Shown one piece after another: positions 28,277 through 37,810 of a stretch of 48,159 bases of DNA. A program made the position numbers and the translations under genes. The notes beneath the pieces were generated by a model. That model had not been told where the DNA came from and did not search any database. It saw nothing but the letters and a program-made list of their open reading frames with translations. The stretch covers positions 1-48,159 of the forward strand of contig NZ_ALWW01000018.1 in the NCBI RefSeq assembly GCF_000344175.1, written 5' to 3'. The stretch is from Listeria fleischmannii subsp. fleischmannii LU2006-1 (GTDB taxonomy: Bacteria > Bacillota > Bacilli > Lactobacillales > Listeriaceae). Position 1 is the first letter of the stretch. Every line of letters starts with the position of its first letter.

Positions 28277-30166
28277 ATGCCTGAAAAAAATATTGTTCTA
28301 ATAGGGGCAGGATATGCAGGTGTACATGCAGCTAAGAAGTTAGCGAAAAAGTACAAGAAAGATAAAGATGTTAAAATCACTCTCATCGATCGTCATTCTT
28401 ATCATACAATGATGACAGAGTTGCATGAAGTTGCGGGTGGTCGTGTTGACCCAACTGCTATTCAGTATGATTTACGTCGTTTGTTCAACCGTACAAAAGT
28501 GAATCTTGTAACGGATAATGTAACAAATGTTGATCATGACAAAAAAGTGGTTGTAACAGAACATGGGAGTTATCCATTCGATTACCTAGTATTAGGTATG
28601 GGTGGGGAACCAAATGATTTCGGTACTCCTGGCGTTGCTGAAAACGGATTCACGCTTTGGTCTTGGGAAAACTCGGTTCGCTTACGTACTCATATTGAAG
28701 AAACTGTAACAAAAGCAAGTCGTGAACAAGATGTTGAAAAGCGAAAAGCAATGTTGCGTTTTGTAGTCTGTGGTTCAGGCTTTACAGGAATTGAAATGGT
28801 CGGAGAACTCCTTGAATGGAAAGACCGTCTTGCAAAAGATAACAAAATCGACGCTTCTGAAATCGAATTAATGGTTGTCGAAGCGGCTCCAACAATTTTA
28901 AATATGCTTGAACGCCGTGATGCTGATAAAGCTGAAAAATACATGGTGAAAAAAGGAATTAAAATTCTTAAGAGCGCTGCGATTGTTGAAGTGAAACCTG
29001 AAAGTATTGTTTTAAAATCAGACGAAGAAATTCCAACTCACACTTTAATTTGGACTGCCGGTGTTCGTGCTAACTCTGATACAAAAGATTATGGCATGGA
29101 AACAGCTCGTGCTGGGCGCCTTAAAGTTAATCAGTACATGGAAGCTGAGAAATTCGAGAACACATATGTCATTGGTGACCTTGCTTACTTCGAAGAGGAA
29201 GAAGGAAAACCAACACCTCAAATCGTTGAAGCAGCTGAACAAACTGGTATGACTGCTGCGAAAAGCATTATTGCTGAAATTAGCGGCGGGCAAAAAGAAG
29301 CTTTCCACGGTAAATATCATGGTGTCATGGTATCTATCGGTGCTAAATACGGTGTTGCTCACCTAGGTAGCATGCACTTATCAGGTTGGTTCGCCATCTT
29401 TATGAAACATATGGTTAACTTATATTACTTCTTCGGGATTCGCAGTGGGTACTACATGTGGCAATATATTGTCCATGAATTCTTCCACATTCGTGATCAT
29501 CGTAATATTTTCCGCGGCTGGACTTCTCGCTACGGAAATGTACTTTGGAGCTTACCACTTCGTATTTATTTGGGTTGGTTCTGGGTTGACGAGGCACTTG
29601 CCAAAATTTACGGTGAAAGTACATGGGATAAAGTGAGCCTTACAAACTTAAAACCATTGTTCCAAGGTTTAGGTCCTGACTCTTGGTTAACTGCTGAAAC
29701 ATCGAAAATGCCATTCTCTTGGTTGCAAACTGCGGCAACTTCTGGCGCAAGCCAAGCTGCTGGGGATGCTGCTGGAGATGCAGCACAAAATGTTACAACA
29801 CCAATTTTCAGCCATATGCCTGGCTGGTTTGAATGGATTATGAAACTTCTTATGCCAAACCAAGATGTTGCTGTATTTATGCAAAAAGTTGTTCCTTTCG
29901 TGGAATTAGCTATTGGTCTTGCACTTGTTGTTGGCCTATTCACTTGGCTTGCAAGCGCAGGAAGCATTGGTTTCCTAGCAATGTTCACACTAAGCGCTAT
30001 GCTTGGTTGGGACAAATTCTGGGCGCTACCTGCTTCTATCGCCATGTTAAACGGTGCTGGACGCACATTTGGTTTAGATTACTGGGTTGTTCCTTGGTTC
30101 CAAAAACACCTTGGACACTGGTGGTATGGTAAACCTCGCGCCATTTATCGCGATTCAGGCAAATAA
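28277..30166 (+). CDS. ndh2: Type II NADH dehydrogenase Ndh2 with C-terminal membrane domain (EET)
   Basis: A 629-residue protein. Residues 1 to about 385 are an NDH-2 flavoprotein: FAD-binding GAGYAG at the N terminus, NADH-binding GSGFTG near 168, and YVIGDLAYFEEEEGKPTPQ near 298. NDH-2 normally ends near residue 400. Here about 240 more residues follow with several hydrophobic segments, an Ala/Gly-rich stretch (about 490-510) and a DoxX-like four-helix portion (VELAIGLALVVGLF, IGFLAMFTLSAMLGWDKFW). This layout matches the EET-specific Ndh2 that passes electrons from NADH to demethylmenaquinone. The ATG at 28277 has GGAGTTGAG upstream. A terminator follows. Confidence 0.93.
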   Translation: MPEKNIVLIGAGYAGVHAAKKLAKKYKKDKDVKITLIDRHSYHTMMTELHEVAGGRVDPTAIQYDLRRLFNRTKVNLVTDNVTNVDHDKKVVVTEHGSYPFDYLVLGMGGEPNDFGTPGVAENGFTLWSWENSVRLRTHIEETVTKASREQDVEKRKAMLRFVVCGSGFTGIEMVGELLEWKDRLAKDNKIDASEIELMVVEAAPTILNMLERRDADKAEKYMVKKGIKILKSAAIVEVKPESIVLKSDEEIPTHTLIWTAGVRANSDTKDYGMETARAGRLKVNQYMEAEKFENTYVIGDLAYFEEEEGKPTPQIVEAAEQTGMTAAKSIIAEISGGQKEAFHGKYHGVMVSIGAKYGVAHLGSMHLSGWFAIFMKHMVNLYYFFGIRSGYYMWQYIVHEFFHIRDHRNIFRGWTSRYGNVLWSLPLRIYLGWFWVDEALAKIYGESTWDKVSLTNLKPLFQGLGPDSWLTAETSKMPFSWLQTAATSGASQAAGDAAGDAAQNVTTPIFSHMPGWFEWIMKLLMPNQDVAVFMQKVVPFVELAIGLALVVGLFTWLASAGSIGFLAMFTLSAMLGWDKFWALPASIAMLNGAGRTFGLDYWVVPWFQKHLGHWWYGKPRAIYRDSGK

Positions 30167-30180
30167 CGATTATTACTCGA

Positions 30181-30222
30181 GATAAGCGAAAGGCTCGTCC
30201 TTTCGCTTATCTTTTCTTTTCA
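30181..30222 (+). terminator. Terminator after ndh2
   Basis: GATAAGCGAAAGG and CCTTTCGCTTATC form a perfect 13-bp stem with a five-base loop, followed by TTTTCTTTT. Confidence 0.92.
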
Positions 30223-30292
30223 TTTAAGGTATATTTTTTAAAGAAAATCCTATACAATAAGGTTAGAAAAAATATTTAGAGGGGGCAAAGAT

Positions 30293-30721
30293 GTGAAACC
30301 ATATTTAAAGATGATACGTCGGTGGGATGTTGTGATTATCATTACACTAAGTCTGCTCTCTTTTCTGCCTCTAGCTATTTTTTCTTACGTACAAGCTAAC
30401 GCGCCAAATAACGGGGCTGACAAGACGCTCGTAGCCGTGATTACGGTTGACGGGAAAGAATATAAGCGCGTTAATTTGACGGGTCATTCTGGGACGGATA
30501 CTTTTACGATTACGCAAGATGATGGCGATTATAATACGGTGGAAGTTAAGGATGAAAAAATCAGAATCAGCAAAGCCAATTGCGGGGATCAAGTTTGCGT
30601 CCGAACAGGACAAGTCGGAAAACTAGGCGAAACCATTGTTTGTTTGCCGCATAAGGTGGTTATTGAGGTTAAAGCGACTGACGGCACTTCAAATGATGAC
30701 GACATGATTATTTCTTCTTAA
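30293..30721 (+). CDS. eetA: EetA, membrane-anchored NusG domain II-like protein
   Basis: A 142-residue protein with one N-terminal membrane segment (about residues 13-36). A single extracytosolic NusG domain II-like region follows, with AVITVDGKEYKRVNL early and a cysteine-bearing core ANCGDQVCVRTG and IVCLPHKVVIEVKA late. It belongs to the EET pathway and is needed to move electrons from the quinone toward the outside together with EetB. The start is GTG at 30293 after GAGGGGG; the ATG two bases upstream would stop at once. It is 28 bases from eetB. Confidence 0.88.
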   Translation: MKPYLKMIRRWDVVIIITLSLLSFLPLAIFSYVQANAPNNGADKTLVAVITVDGKEYKRVNLTGHSGTDTFTITQDDGDYNTVEVKDEKIRISKANCGDQVCVRTGQVGKLGETIVCLPHKVVIEVKATDGTSNDDDMIISS

Positions 30722-30749
30722 TTTTTATAAAAAAGGATTGTGAGCGTGA

Positions 30750-31292
30750 ATGACTAAAAATAAACGTCTCGTTTATATCGCGCTTTTGGCGGCACAAGCG
30801 GTTGTCATTAGTCTTTTAGAGCGGGCGATTCCCTTCCCATTTGCTTTTGCGCCTGGGGCTAAACTCGGACTATCTAATATTATTACATGTATTTCACTTT
30901 ATACGTTATCGACAAAAGATGCTTTTATGATTGTCTGCATAAGGCTTGTACTATCCACGCTTTTAGGGGGAACCATTTCGACCTTTTTATATAGCGCGGC
31001 TGGAGCTCTTTTAAGTTTCGTTGGTATGTGGGCGGTGCAAAAGCTAGGTCCAAAACGCGTTAGTATTATTGGCGTTAGTACAACCGGCGGTATTTTGCAT
31101 AATGTTGGACAGCTCGTTGTGGCAAGTTGGATTGCCGGTTCTTGGAATGTTATGCTCTACTTGCCTGTTCTTTCATTTATTGGGATTTTATCTGGGATTG
31201 CAATTGGGATTGCAGCGAACTATTTACTTCAGAATGTGCAAACGTTACGTACGTTTTTAGATGCTAAAGAAGAACGTGCTTTTAATAAATAA
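30750..31292 (+). CDS. eetB: EetB, Gx-transporter family membrane protein
   Basis: A 180-residue protein with about five membrane segments (LVYIALLAAQAVVISLLERA, GTISTFLYSAAGALLSFVGM and others), resembling ECF S-component/heptaprenyl synthase component I-like (Gx transporter) proteins. In Listeria EetB works with EetA to transfer electrons across the membrane. It lies between eetA and dmkB with GGATTGTGAG as ribosome binding site. Gx family members are often fused or linked to quinone and thiamin genes, so function is assigned by locus. Confidence 0.87.
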   Translation: MTKNKRLVYIALLAAQAVVISLLERAIPFPFAFAPGAKLGLSNIITCISLYTLSTKDAFMIVCIRLVLSTLLGGTISTFLYSAAGALLSFVGMWAVQKLGPKRVSIIGVSTTGGILHNVGQLVVASWIAGSWNVMLYLPVLSFIGILSGIAIGIAANYLLQNVQTLRTFLDAKEERAFNK

Positions 31293-31307
31293 AAAAGGAG
31301 TTTCATC

Positions 31308-32288
31308 ATGCAACTTCATTCCATGTGGGCTTCGTACCCTGATTTAGAAAAGGATTTAAAAGATGTTTTAAAGACGATTGAAAAGAATATTCAAATTCGC
31401 GATAAACGGGTCAATCAAAACGTTCATTCGCTTATTCATGCGGGTGGCAAGTTGCTGCGTCCTGCGTATGCCCTTTTGATGGCTGAAATTGGTCCGGACT
31501 ACGAACGTGAACGGGCCGTCTCGGTTGCGGCAGCACTTGAAGTTCTGCATATGGCGACGCTTATTCATGATGATGTGGTAGACGAATCGCCACTTAGACG
31601 GGGAGAGCCGACGATTCATTCGCGCTACGGTAACCATTACGCGGTTTATACAGGAGATTATTTATTTACGGTTTGCTTTAAGATTTTATCGAAGCACTCT
31701 GATTCTATTCAAAATATTGAGTTCAGCAGTCGTAACATCGAAAAGATTTTGATGGGCGAGCTTGATCAAATGCGGATGCGCTACAATCTTAATGTGACGG
31801 TGAAGGAATATTTATCTCGCATTTCTGGAAAAACGGCCCAGCTTTTTGCGCTCAGCTGCTATTCCGGTGCGACGGCAAGCAAAGCGCCGCGTCATATGGC
31901 GATAAAAGCTTGGAATATTGGCCATTATTTGGGGATGGCTTTCCAAATCATTGATGATGTCCTAGATTACACGAGTACGGATTCAGGCCTTGGAAAACCT
32001 GTTTTAAACGATGTGTTACAAGGAGTCTATTCTCTCCCGCTCATTTACGCTATGCGTGAACAAAAACCTGCATTTGCCCCTCTTTTGTCTAAAAAAAGCG
32101 AGATGTCAGATGCTGATTTAAACTTACTACTCGAACTGATTGAGCAACATCAAGGCGTTGAAAAGGCCTTTGAGTTAGCCCAAAAATACACTAAAAAAGC
32201 GCAAAAAGAAATTTCAAAATTGCCGGAGGGTGACTACAAAGAAATTCTTGAGCGCCTAACAAATGAAATCCTTACGCGGAAAATTTAA
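31308..32288 (+). CDS. dmkB: Polyprenyl (heptaprenyl-type) diphosphate synthase DmkB
   Basis: A 326-residue trans-prenyl diphosphate synthase. The first aspartate-rich motif is in LIHDDVVDESPLRRG and the second in IIDDVLDYTS. GGKLLRPA is the conserved lysine-arginine site. It makes the long prenyl tail that DmkA attaches to dihydroxynaphthoate. It appears to be a separate copy for the EET quinone, parallel to the general menaquinone synthase. It is 15 bases after eetB. Confidence 0.93.
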   Translation: MQLHSMWASYPDLEKDLKDVLKTIEKNIQIRDKRVNQNVHSLIHAGGKLLRPAYALLMAEIGPDYERERAVSVAAALEVLHMATLIHDDVVDESPLRRGEPTIHSRYGNHYAVYTGDYLFTVCFKILSKHSDSIQNIEFSSRNIEKILMGELDQMRMRYNLNVTVKEYLSRISGKTAQLFALSCYSGATASKAPRHMAIKAWNIGHYLGMAFQIIDDVLDYTSTDSGLGKPVLNDVLQGVYSLPLIYAMREQKPAFAPLLSKKSEMSDADLNLLLELIEQHQGVEKAFELAQKYTKKAQKEISKLPEGDYKEILERLTNEILTRKI

Positions 32289-32338
32289 TTTTTCTGCACA
32301 AACGTGCTTGTGAATATTTTATCAAAGGAGGAAGTTGC

Positions 32339-33648
32339 ATGAAACGTTTTACACTTATTATATTATTACTTGGCGCATGCACTTACCTTGCTGCATGTTC
32401 ATCTAGCGAGGCGAAACAAACCATTCACCCGATTAAAAATAAAACGGATATTTCTATTCGAGTGGCCACAGATATTCATTATTTGGCGCCGGAACTAACG
32501 GATTTCGGTTCGGCATTCGAAACCTATGTGGCTTCAGGCGACGGAAAAGCCCTTCAAGTGAGTGATGAAATGACAGATGCTTTTTTGGCTGATACCGCGC
32601 AAAATAAAACGGATATTTTAATTTTAAGTGGCGATTTAACGAATAACGGTGAACGAAAAAGTCATGAAAATTTAGCGAAAAAGCTAAAAACCATTGAAAA
32701 AACCGGTACCGATGTTTATGTAATTCCAGGCAACCATGACATTAATAACCCTTGGGCAAGAAGTTTTAAAGCAGATAAGCAGTATAAAACAGACAGTATC
32801 ACAGAGCAAGATTTCGCCAAAATTTATGAAGATTTCGGCCTAAAAGAAGCCATTTCCAAAGATAAATTCTCACTTAGCTATCTAGCGCCAGCGTCAAAGG
32901 ATGTTTGGCTGCTCATGCTTGATACTAATCATTATAAGAGCAATATGCAACTTGGTTCTCCGCAAACTGACGGCGGGCTTACAACTGGAACGCTTGAGTG
33001 GATTTCTGAGGCTGCCGCTTTAGCAAAAGAAAATGGGGTTAAAGTTATTCCTGTTATGCATCATAATTTACTCAACCATAGCGAGGTTCTAAGGCAAGGC
33101 TACACCATCAATTACGCAGAAGATGTCCAAAACGCTTTTAAAAAGGCAAACTTCACTTTCGCCTTAAGCGGCCATATTCACACGCAAAACATCGCGTCAG
33201 AAGGCTCTCTAACCGATATTACAACGAATGCGCTCTCTGTTTACCCTCATAAATACGGAAAAATAACTTATACGGGGGAAAACGCTCTTTTCATTATCAA
33301 ACAGGGAAAGTGAATTTGGAGGCGTACGCGAAACAAAATGGACTTACAGGCGCCAAATTTGCTTCTTTTAACCAAAAAGATTATGACCAATTTTATATGA
33401 GCGGTTACGGAAAAGCGATGGAGGACCTTACAATGAGTGATGATTTTGAAAACTATTCCGATCTTGAAAAGGAAAAAATGGCTGATACAATGGCACTTAA
33501 TAACTTATCTTACTTTGCTGGCGTAGCGCCGCCCAAATCAAGCGGCCTTGCATTATGGGAAAAAGCACCCACTAGTTTTTTAAAAACCTATGTTTTAAGC
33601 ACAAGTGGCAAGCCCACACATTCTAATGATGAGTGGACTGGCAAATAA
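32339..33648 (+). pseudogene. Calcineurin-like cyclic-nucleotide phosphodiesterase lipoprotein, frameshifted in this sequence
   Basis: The lipoprotein signal (LIILLLGACTYLAAC) precedes a metallophosphoesterase domain with ATDIHY, LSGDLTNNGE, PGNHDI, MHHNLLNH and SGHIHTQ, all metal ligands of the family. The frame stops at 33311-33313 after 324 residues. A second frame starting at GTG 33310 continues for 112 residues (NLEAYAKQNGLTGAKF onward). Restoring one G (AAAG to AAAGG before TGAATTTGG) gives one protein of about 436 residues, close to the full-length Listeria homologue Lmo2642, a phosphodiesterase. The short GTGA overlap could instead mean two coupled genes, but the C-terminal piece alone has no signal and no active site. 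Confidence 0.85.
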
Positions 33649-33673
33649 AAAAGAGCCCGTGGGCTCTTTTTTA
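33647..33673. terminator. Bidirectional intrinsic terminator
   Basis: AAAAAGAGCCC and GGGCTCTTTTT with a two-base loop lie between converging genes, with T runs on both strands. Confidence 0.92.
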
Positions 33674-35131
33674 TTGCACTCTTTTCATACGAAACTCACC
33701 ACGGACATCACGCCAATTTTTTCCGTTACGTGTATTTTTTGTAAGCCATAATTCCTTCAACGGCGCGGGGGCTGAGACAAGATAGCGTAATTTTTGACCC
33801 CTGTCCTCTATTCGATTTTCACGCAGATTCAATTTTTGACTAGCGAGGCGCACTTCGACAAGGGCGCGATAATAATTGGTTATTTGGCTGTTTTTAGAAA
33901 ATGAAAATCTATTTTTCGTTAGCTCAAAACCGCGTTTATTTATGATTTGCCCGTTAAATAATCGGATTGGATAAGCAACCATACCATCCGCATAAAACGC
34001 ATTATTTTGAACTAAAATATTTCCTGGTTTTGTGGTCTGCCCGCCTTTTGCTCGGCTATTAGACGTAAAGAAGCTGAAAATATCTTTCCCTTTTAACCGA
34101 ACTGTATTATTCGTGACTACTGCATTTTTCGCACCAGATAAACGAATCGCTGTAAGTAACACTCGGCTACTTGGATAAGCTTTTTTTCCATATTTTTTTA
34201 AAAGCGCTAGATTGTCTGGTAATGATTGGTTGATTTTCCCGGCGCTAAGCGTATTATTTTGAATATAAACGTTTTGATTATTAGGACCATAGCTATCAAT
34301 GCCTGCATCGCTCATAATATCAGGCGTTATATGGTTTACTTTACTTTTTTCAAAATTATATTTTCCGAATCGCTGCATCCAATTCGTTACCGTATTCCCT
34401 TCAATCACAATTTTATCTGATTTTTTAGGGCTTCCATTTGACCGATAAAGTTGAATGCCGCTTCGTCCTACATTATCAATGATATTTCCTTTAAAAAGGG
34501 CATCATTGGTAAATTCCACACTAATACCGTTTTGTAAACCACTATTTTTTACCTCATTATTTTTCACAATAAGGTGCTCTATTCGCCCTAAATTTATGAT
34601 GCTTGAGCCTTTCTCTTTCATATCTAATTTATTATTTTGAATCGTGATATTTCGAAAAGCTTTGTAGTTTTTATAATTTTGCTCATCAAACTTTGGCGAA
34701 ACTTCAATTAAACTTACGAAAGAGGCTCCTTTTAGCTCTGGTTGAAAACGAATATTTAAATTTTCAATCGTGACATTTTCCGCCTGAATGCCTCCCTCCC
34801 CTACATTTTTATTTTCCTCTACCTTTAAACCTGTTACTAATTTTGAAAATACGATATTTGATTCCTTTGCATTTATTCCTGAAAGCTTGATGTGGCTTGG
34901 TACGTTTAGCGTGGCATTAAAATAGTATGTCCCTTTTGGAACGACAACCTTTTTGATTCCTGGCTGCGTTTTGAGCTTTTTCATTGTATCCTGCCATATT
35001 TTAACATTATAACTTGCTTCTAGGCTTCCTTGTTTTAAAGGCATTTGAACATCTGCTTTTGCATGTAATGGTAAAACGCTTATCATCCCTAAAAATAAAA
35101 GGCCACAAGCAACACTTATCCATTTTTTCAT
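33671..35131 (-). CDS. Secreted right-handed beta-helix protein (pectate-lyase-like fold)
   Basis: A 486-residue protein. The signal peptide (MKKWISVACGLLFLGMIS, cut near HAKA) is followed by an N-terminal segment like pectate lyase 3 proteins (KKLKTQPGIKKVVVPKGTYY). About ten or more beta-helix coils follow, with repeated asparagine ladders such as IQNNKLD, VKNNEVKNSG, FKGNIIDNVG and VTNNTVRLKG. Such folds are usually polysaccharide lyases, epimerases or phage/wall-binding proteins. No catalytic set can be assigned from sequence, so the substrate is unknown. The start at 35131 has AGAGGGG upstream; the longer frame adds 19 unlikely residues. It converges with the phosphodiesterase gene. Confidence 0.8.
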   Translation of the reverse strand: MKKWISVACGLLFLGMISVLPLHAKADVQMPLKQGSLEASYNVKIWQDTMKKLKTQPGIKKVVVPKGTYYFNATLNVPSHIKLSGINAKESNIVFSKLVTGLKVEENKNVGEGGIQAENVTIENLNIRFQPELKGASFVSLIEVSPKFDEQNYKNYKAFRNITIQNNKLDMKEKGSSIINLGRIEHLIVKNNEVKNSGLQNGISVEFTNDALFKGNIIDNVGRSGIQLYRSNGSPKKSDKIVIEGNTVTNWMQRFGKYNFEKSKVNHITPDIMSDAGIDSYGPNNQNVYIQNNTLSAGKINQSLPDNLALLKKYGKKAYPSSRVLLTAIRLSGAKNAVVTNNTVRLKGKDIFSFFTSNSRAKGGQTTKPGNILVQNNAFYADGMVAYPIRLFNGQIINKRGFELTKNRFSFSKNSQITNYYRALVEVRLASQKLNLRENRIEDRGQKLRYLVSAPAPLKELWLTKNTRNGKNWRDVRGEFRMKRVQ

Positions 35132-35236
35132 TCTATTCCCCTCTTTAACGAGGAAGTGACATTTTCGTTTGCCTGTGACAATAAACAACCCTTGAAGCGG
35201 TTTTATCCCTGCTAATTCACTTACTCTATAAAATTA

Positions 35237-35280
35237 AAGACAGCGAGAAAGTAATGGATTACCTCCTCGCTGTCTTTTGT
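35237..35280 (-). terminator. Terminator after the DUF4003 gene
   Basis: GACAGCGAG and CTCGCTGTC arms surround an inner AGTAATGGATTACCT hairpin; TTTAATTTTA follows on the minus strand. Confidence 0.8.
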
Positions 35281-35312
35281 TATTCATTTCCCGCAAAATA
35301 GGAGATTAAACG

Positions 35313-36311
35313 CTACGAACTACTGGCAGCCGCGGCACTGGCAGCAGCTGTAGCCGCTACTGCACTCGCTTGTTCCATAGCAATAAGCACATGCACACTT
35401 ACCATCAAGTTTTCCACTTGTTCTTGGTTCATTTGCCCCGTAATTTCTTCAGTGTACAAACTCATCGCTAAAGCTGTTGCAAAGGTTTTTCCGAAAAATT
35501 TCAAGCCCGGCAATTCACTAAGTCCTGCTACTAGTTCAAAAAAGCGTGAATCAAGCTTTTTGCCATCTAACACATAGGCTAAAATTCCAATTGTATTATA
35601 GTATAATTCCTTTACTTTCATGTCGTTTTTGTCTAGTTCGTTTAAAAGCGATCTAACACGCGCAACGAAAGTCCGATCTTTTTTCCCATAAAGAAGCGCC
35701 GAAGTGGCCGCCAGTGCTTGTAAACCATTATTTTTATGAAAATCAAGATCTGCAAACTCTTGGAAATAAAATTCCACAATATCTGCTATCTCCTGAGGTG
35801 AGAGCTTAGCGTCTAGTGTCGCAAGCATAACACTTGAAGTAGCATCTTCTGGCCCAGTTAAAAAAGGATGGAATTTCTTTAAACATCTATGGATTTCCTT
35901 TGCCCGTTTTGCTATTTCTTGTACATCCTCATTTTTTTGCTTTAAAAGTAAATAAGCTGCAAAATAGGTGAACTCTGATCGACTAAATTTCACATCAATG
36001 AGTTCTTGATAATATTTGATTAGTTGTTTTACGACCGCGGTATCCTCTGTTTCATCTGCCAGTAAAAGACCTGAAAGTGACGCGCGAACATTCCCATTTA
36101 AAGCTGTGAAAAAGCCTAGTTCACTTTTAATTAAACCATTTAGCTCAAAAAAGCGCTTTGCGTCGACCACTTCATTTTTCCCAGTAAATAGCCTAGCAAT
36201 TAAAAAACGGATTCGCTTATCCACAAAGTTTACCTTGCTTTTCCGAACAAGCTCATAATTTTCTGAAAGTAATTGTGTAAGTCCGTCTACATAGCTTTGT
36301 TCTTTTTCCAA
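35313..36311 (-). CDS. DUF4003 family protein
   Basis: A 332-residue, mostly helical cytosolic protein matching the DUF4003 family by its overall pattern (FFTALNGNVRASLSGLLL, FTYFAAYLLLKQKNEDVQ, HPFLTGPEDATSSVMLATL). No enzyme motif is seen and the family function is unknown. The start is TTG with GAAGGAG nine bases upstream. The C terminus ends in a low-complexity Ala/Ser tail (about the last 18 residues). Monocistronic. Confidence 0.78.
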   Translation of the reverse strand: MEKEQSYVDGLTQLLSENYELVRKSKVNFVDKRIRFLIARLFTGKNEVVDAKRFFELNGLIKSELGFFTALNGNVRASLSGLLLADETEDTAVVKQLIKYYQELIDVKFSRSEFTYFAAYLLLKQKNEDVQEIAKRAKEIHRCLKKFHPFLTGPEDATSSVMLATLDAKLSPQEIADIVEFYFQEFADLDFHKNNGLQALAATSALLYGKKDRTFVARVRSLLNELDKNDMKVKELYYNTIGILAYVLDGKKLDSRFFELVAGLSELPGLKFFGKTFATALAMSLYTEEITGQMNQEQVENLMVSVHVLIAMEQASAVAATAAASAAAASSS

Positions 36312-36440
36312 ATCGCTACAACTCCTTCATTTTTCTCTATTATATCAAAAAAGCAGCAAGCATTGTATACGCCTGCTACTTTTAATTTTCTAGATTTAAT
36401 ATTGATAAAAGATATGTCTCATGCCTTTATTTTATGCACA

Positions 36441-36475
36441 AAAAAACCAACAGAACTTTCGTTCTGTTGGTTTTG
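36441..36475 (-). terminator. tuf terminator
   Basis: AAACCAACAGAAC and GTTCTGTTGGTTT form a perfect 13-bp stem with a four-base loop. On the minus strand a T run follows. Confidence 0.93.
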
Positions 36476-36488
36476 AAATAACGATTAA

Positions 36489-37676
36489 TTATTTTTGGAT
36501 GCTGGAAACAACGCCAGCGCCTACAGTACGTCCACCTTCACGGATAGAGAATTTAGTACCGTCTTCAATCGCGATTGGCGCGATTAATTCAACAGTTAAT
36601 TCTACGTTATCGCCAGGCATAACCATTTCAGTACCTTCTGGTAAAGTAACGATACCAGTTACGTCAGTTGTACGGAAATAGAATTGTGGACGGTAGTTGT
36701 TGAAGAATGGAGTATGACGTCCACCTTCTTCTTTAGATAAAACATAAGTTTCAGCTTTAAAGTTAGTGTGCGGAGTAATCGAACCTGGTTTAGCTAATAC
36801 TTGACCACGTTGGATTTCTTCACGGGATACACCACGAAGTAATGCACCAATGTTATCGCCAGCTTCAGCATAATCAAGAAGCTTACGGAACATTTCTACA
36901 CCTGTAACAGTTGTTTTGGAAGTTTCAGTTTCGATACCGATGATTTCGATTTCATCACCAACACGAACTTCACCACGTTCAACACGTCCAGTTGCAACTG
37001 TACCACGACCAGTGATTGAGAATACATCCTCAACTGGCATCATGAATGGTTTAGCTTTATCACGTTCTGGAGTTGGGATATAAGAATCTACTGCATCCAT
37101 TAATTCGTAGATTTTTTCTTCCCAAGCTGCGTCACCTTCAAGAGCTTTAAGTGCAGAACCTTTAATTACAGGAATATCGTCACCAGGGAATTCGTATTCA
37201 GATAATAGATCACGAACTTCCATTTCAACTAATTCTAATAATTCTTCATCGTCAACCATGTCGCATTTGTTTAAGAATACAACGATGTAAGGAACACCTA
37301 CTTGACGAGAAAGTAAGATATGCTCACGAGTTTGTGGCATTGGGCCATCAGCAGCAGATACTACTAAGATACCACCATCCATTTGTGCAGCACCAGTGAT
37401 CATGTTTTTAACATAGTCAGCATGTCCTGGGCAGTCAACGTGTGCATAGTGACGGTTTTCAGTTTCATACTCTACGTGTGCTGTAGAGATTGTAATTCCA
37501 CGTTCACGTTCTTCTGGAGCACCATCAATTTGGTCATATGCAGAAGCTTGTGCAAAACCTTTTTTAGATAAAACAGTAGTGATAGCTGCTGTTAAAGTAG
37601 TTTTACCATGATCGACGTGTCCAATAGTACCAACGTTAACATGGGGTTTAGAGCGGTCAAATTTTTCTTTTGCCAT
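36489..37676 (-). CDS. tuf: Elongation factor Tu
   Basis: A 395-residue GTPase that delivers aminoacyl-tRNA. G1 is GHVDHGKTT, the switch region has [15 protein letters not shown]3 is DCPGHADY and G4 is NKCD. Domains II and III are complete, ending [18 protein letters not shown]. It is separated from fusA by 134 bases with its own promoter, the usual way EF-Tu gets extra expression. Confidence 0.98.
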   Translation of the reverse strand: MAKEKFDRSKPHVNVGTIGHVDHGKTTLTAAITTVLSKKGFAQASAYDQIDGAPEERERGITISTAHVEYETENRHYAHVDCPGHADYVKNMITGAAQMDGGILVVSAADGPMPQTREHILLSRQVGVPYIVVFLNKCDMVDDEELLELVEMEVRDLLSEYEFPGDDIPVIKGSALKALEGDAAWEEKIYELMDAVDSYIPTPERDKAKPFMMPVEDVFSITGRGTVATGRVERGEVRVGDEIEIIGIETETSKTTVTGVEMFRKLLDYAEAGDNIGALLRGVSREEIQRGQVLAKPGSITPHTNFKAETYVLSKEEGGRHTPFFNNYRPQFYFRTTDVTGIVTLPEGTEMVMPGDNVELTVELIAPIAIEDGTKFSIREGGRTVGAGVVSSIQK

Positions 37677-37721
37677 TTTATAAAATCCTCCTCATTGTTT
37701 AAAAAAATGATATTTAAGTCA

Positions 37722-37787
37722 CTAAATGAATTTCATTTAGTAGATACTTCTAACTAATGTTATACAAGAAATGGAGCAAAAATGCAA
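37722..37787 (-). promoter_or_regulatory. tuf promoter and leader palindrome
   Basis: On the minus strand -35 TTGCAT (37782-37787), 17 bases, -10 TATAAC (37759-37764), then a palindrome CTAAATGAA/TTCATTTAG (37722-37740) in the leader before the ribosome binding site. Confidence 0.6.
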
Positions 37788-37810
37788 TCATTGCGTAAAA
37801 TCAGAAGAAA

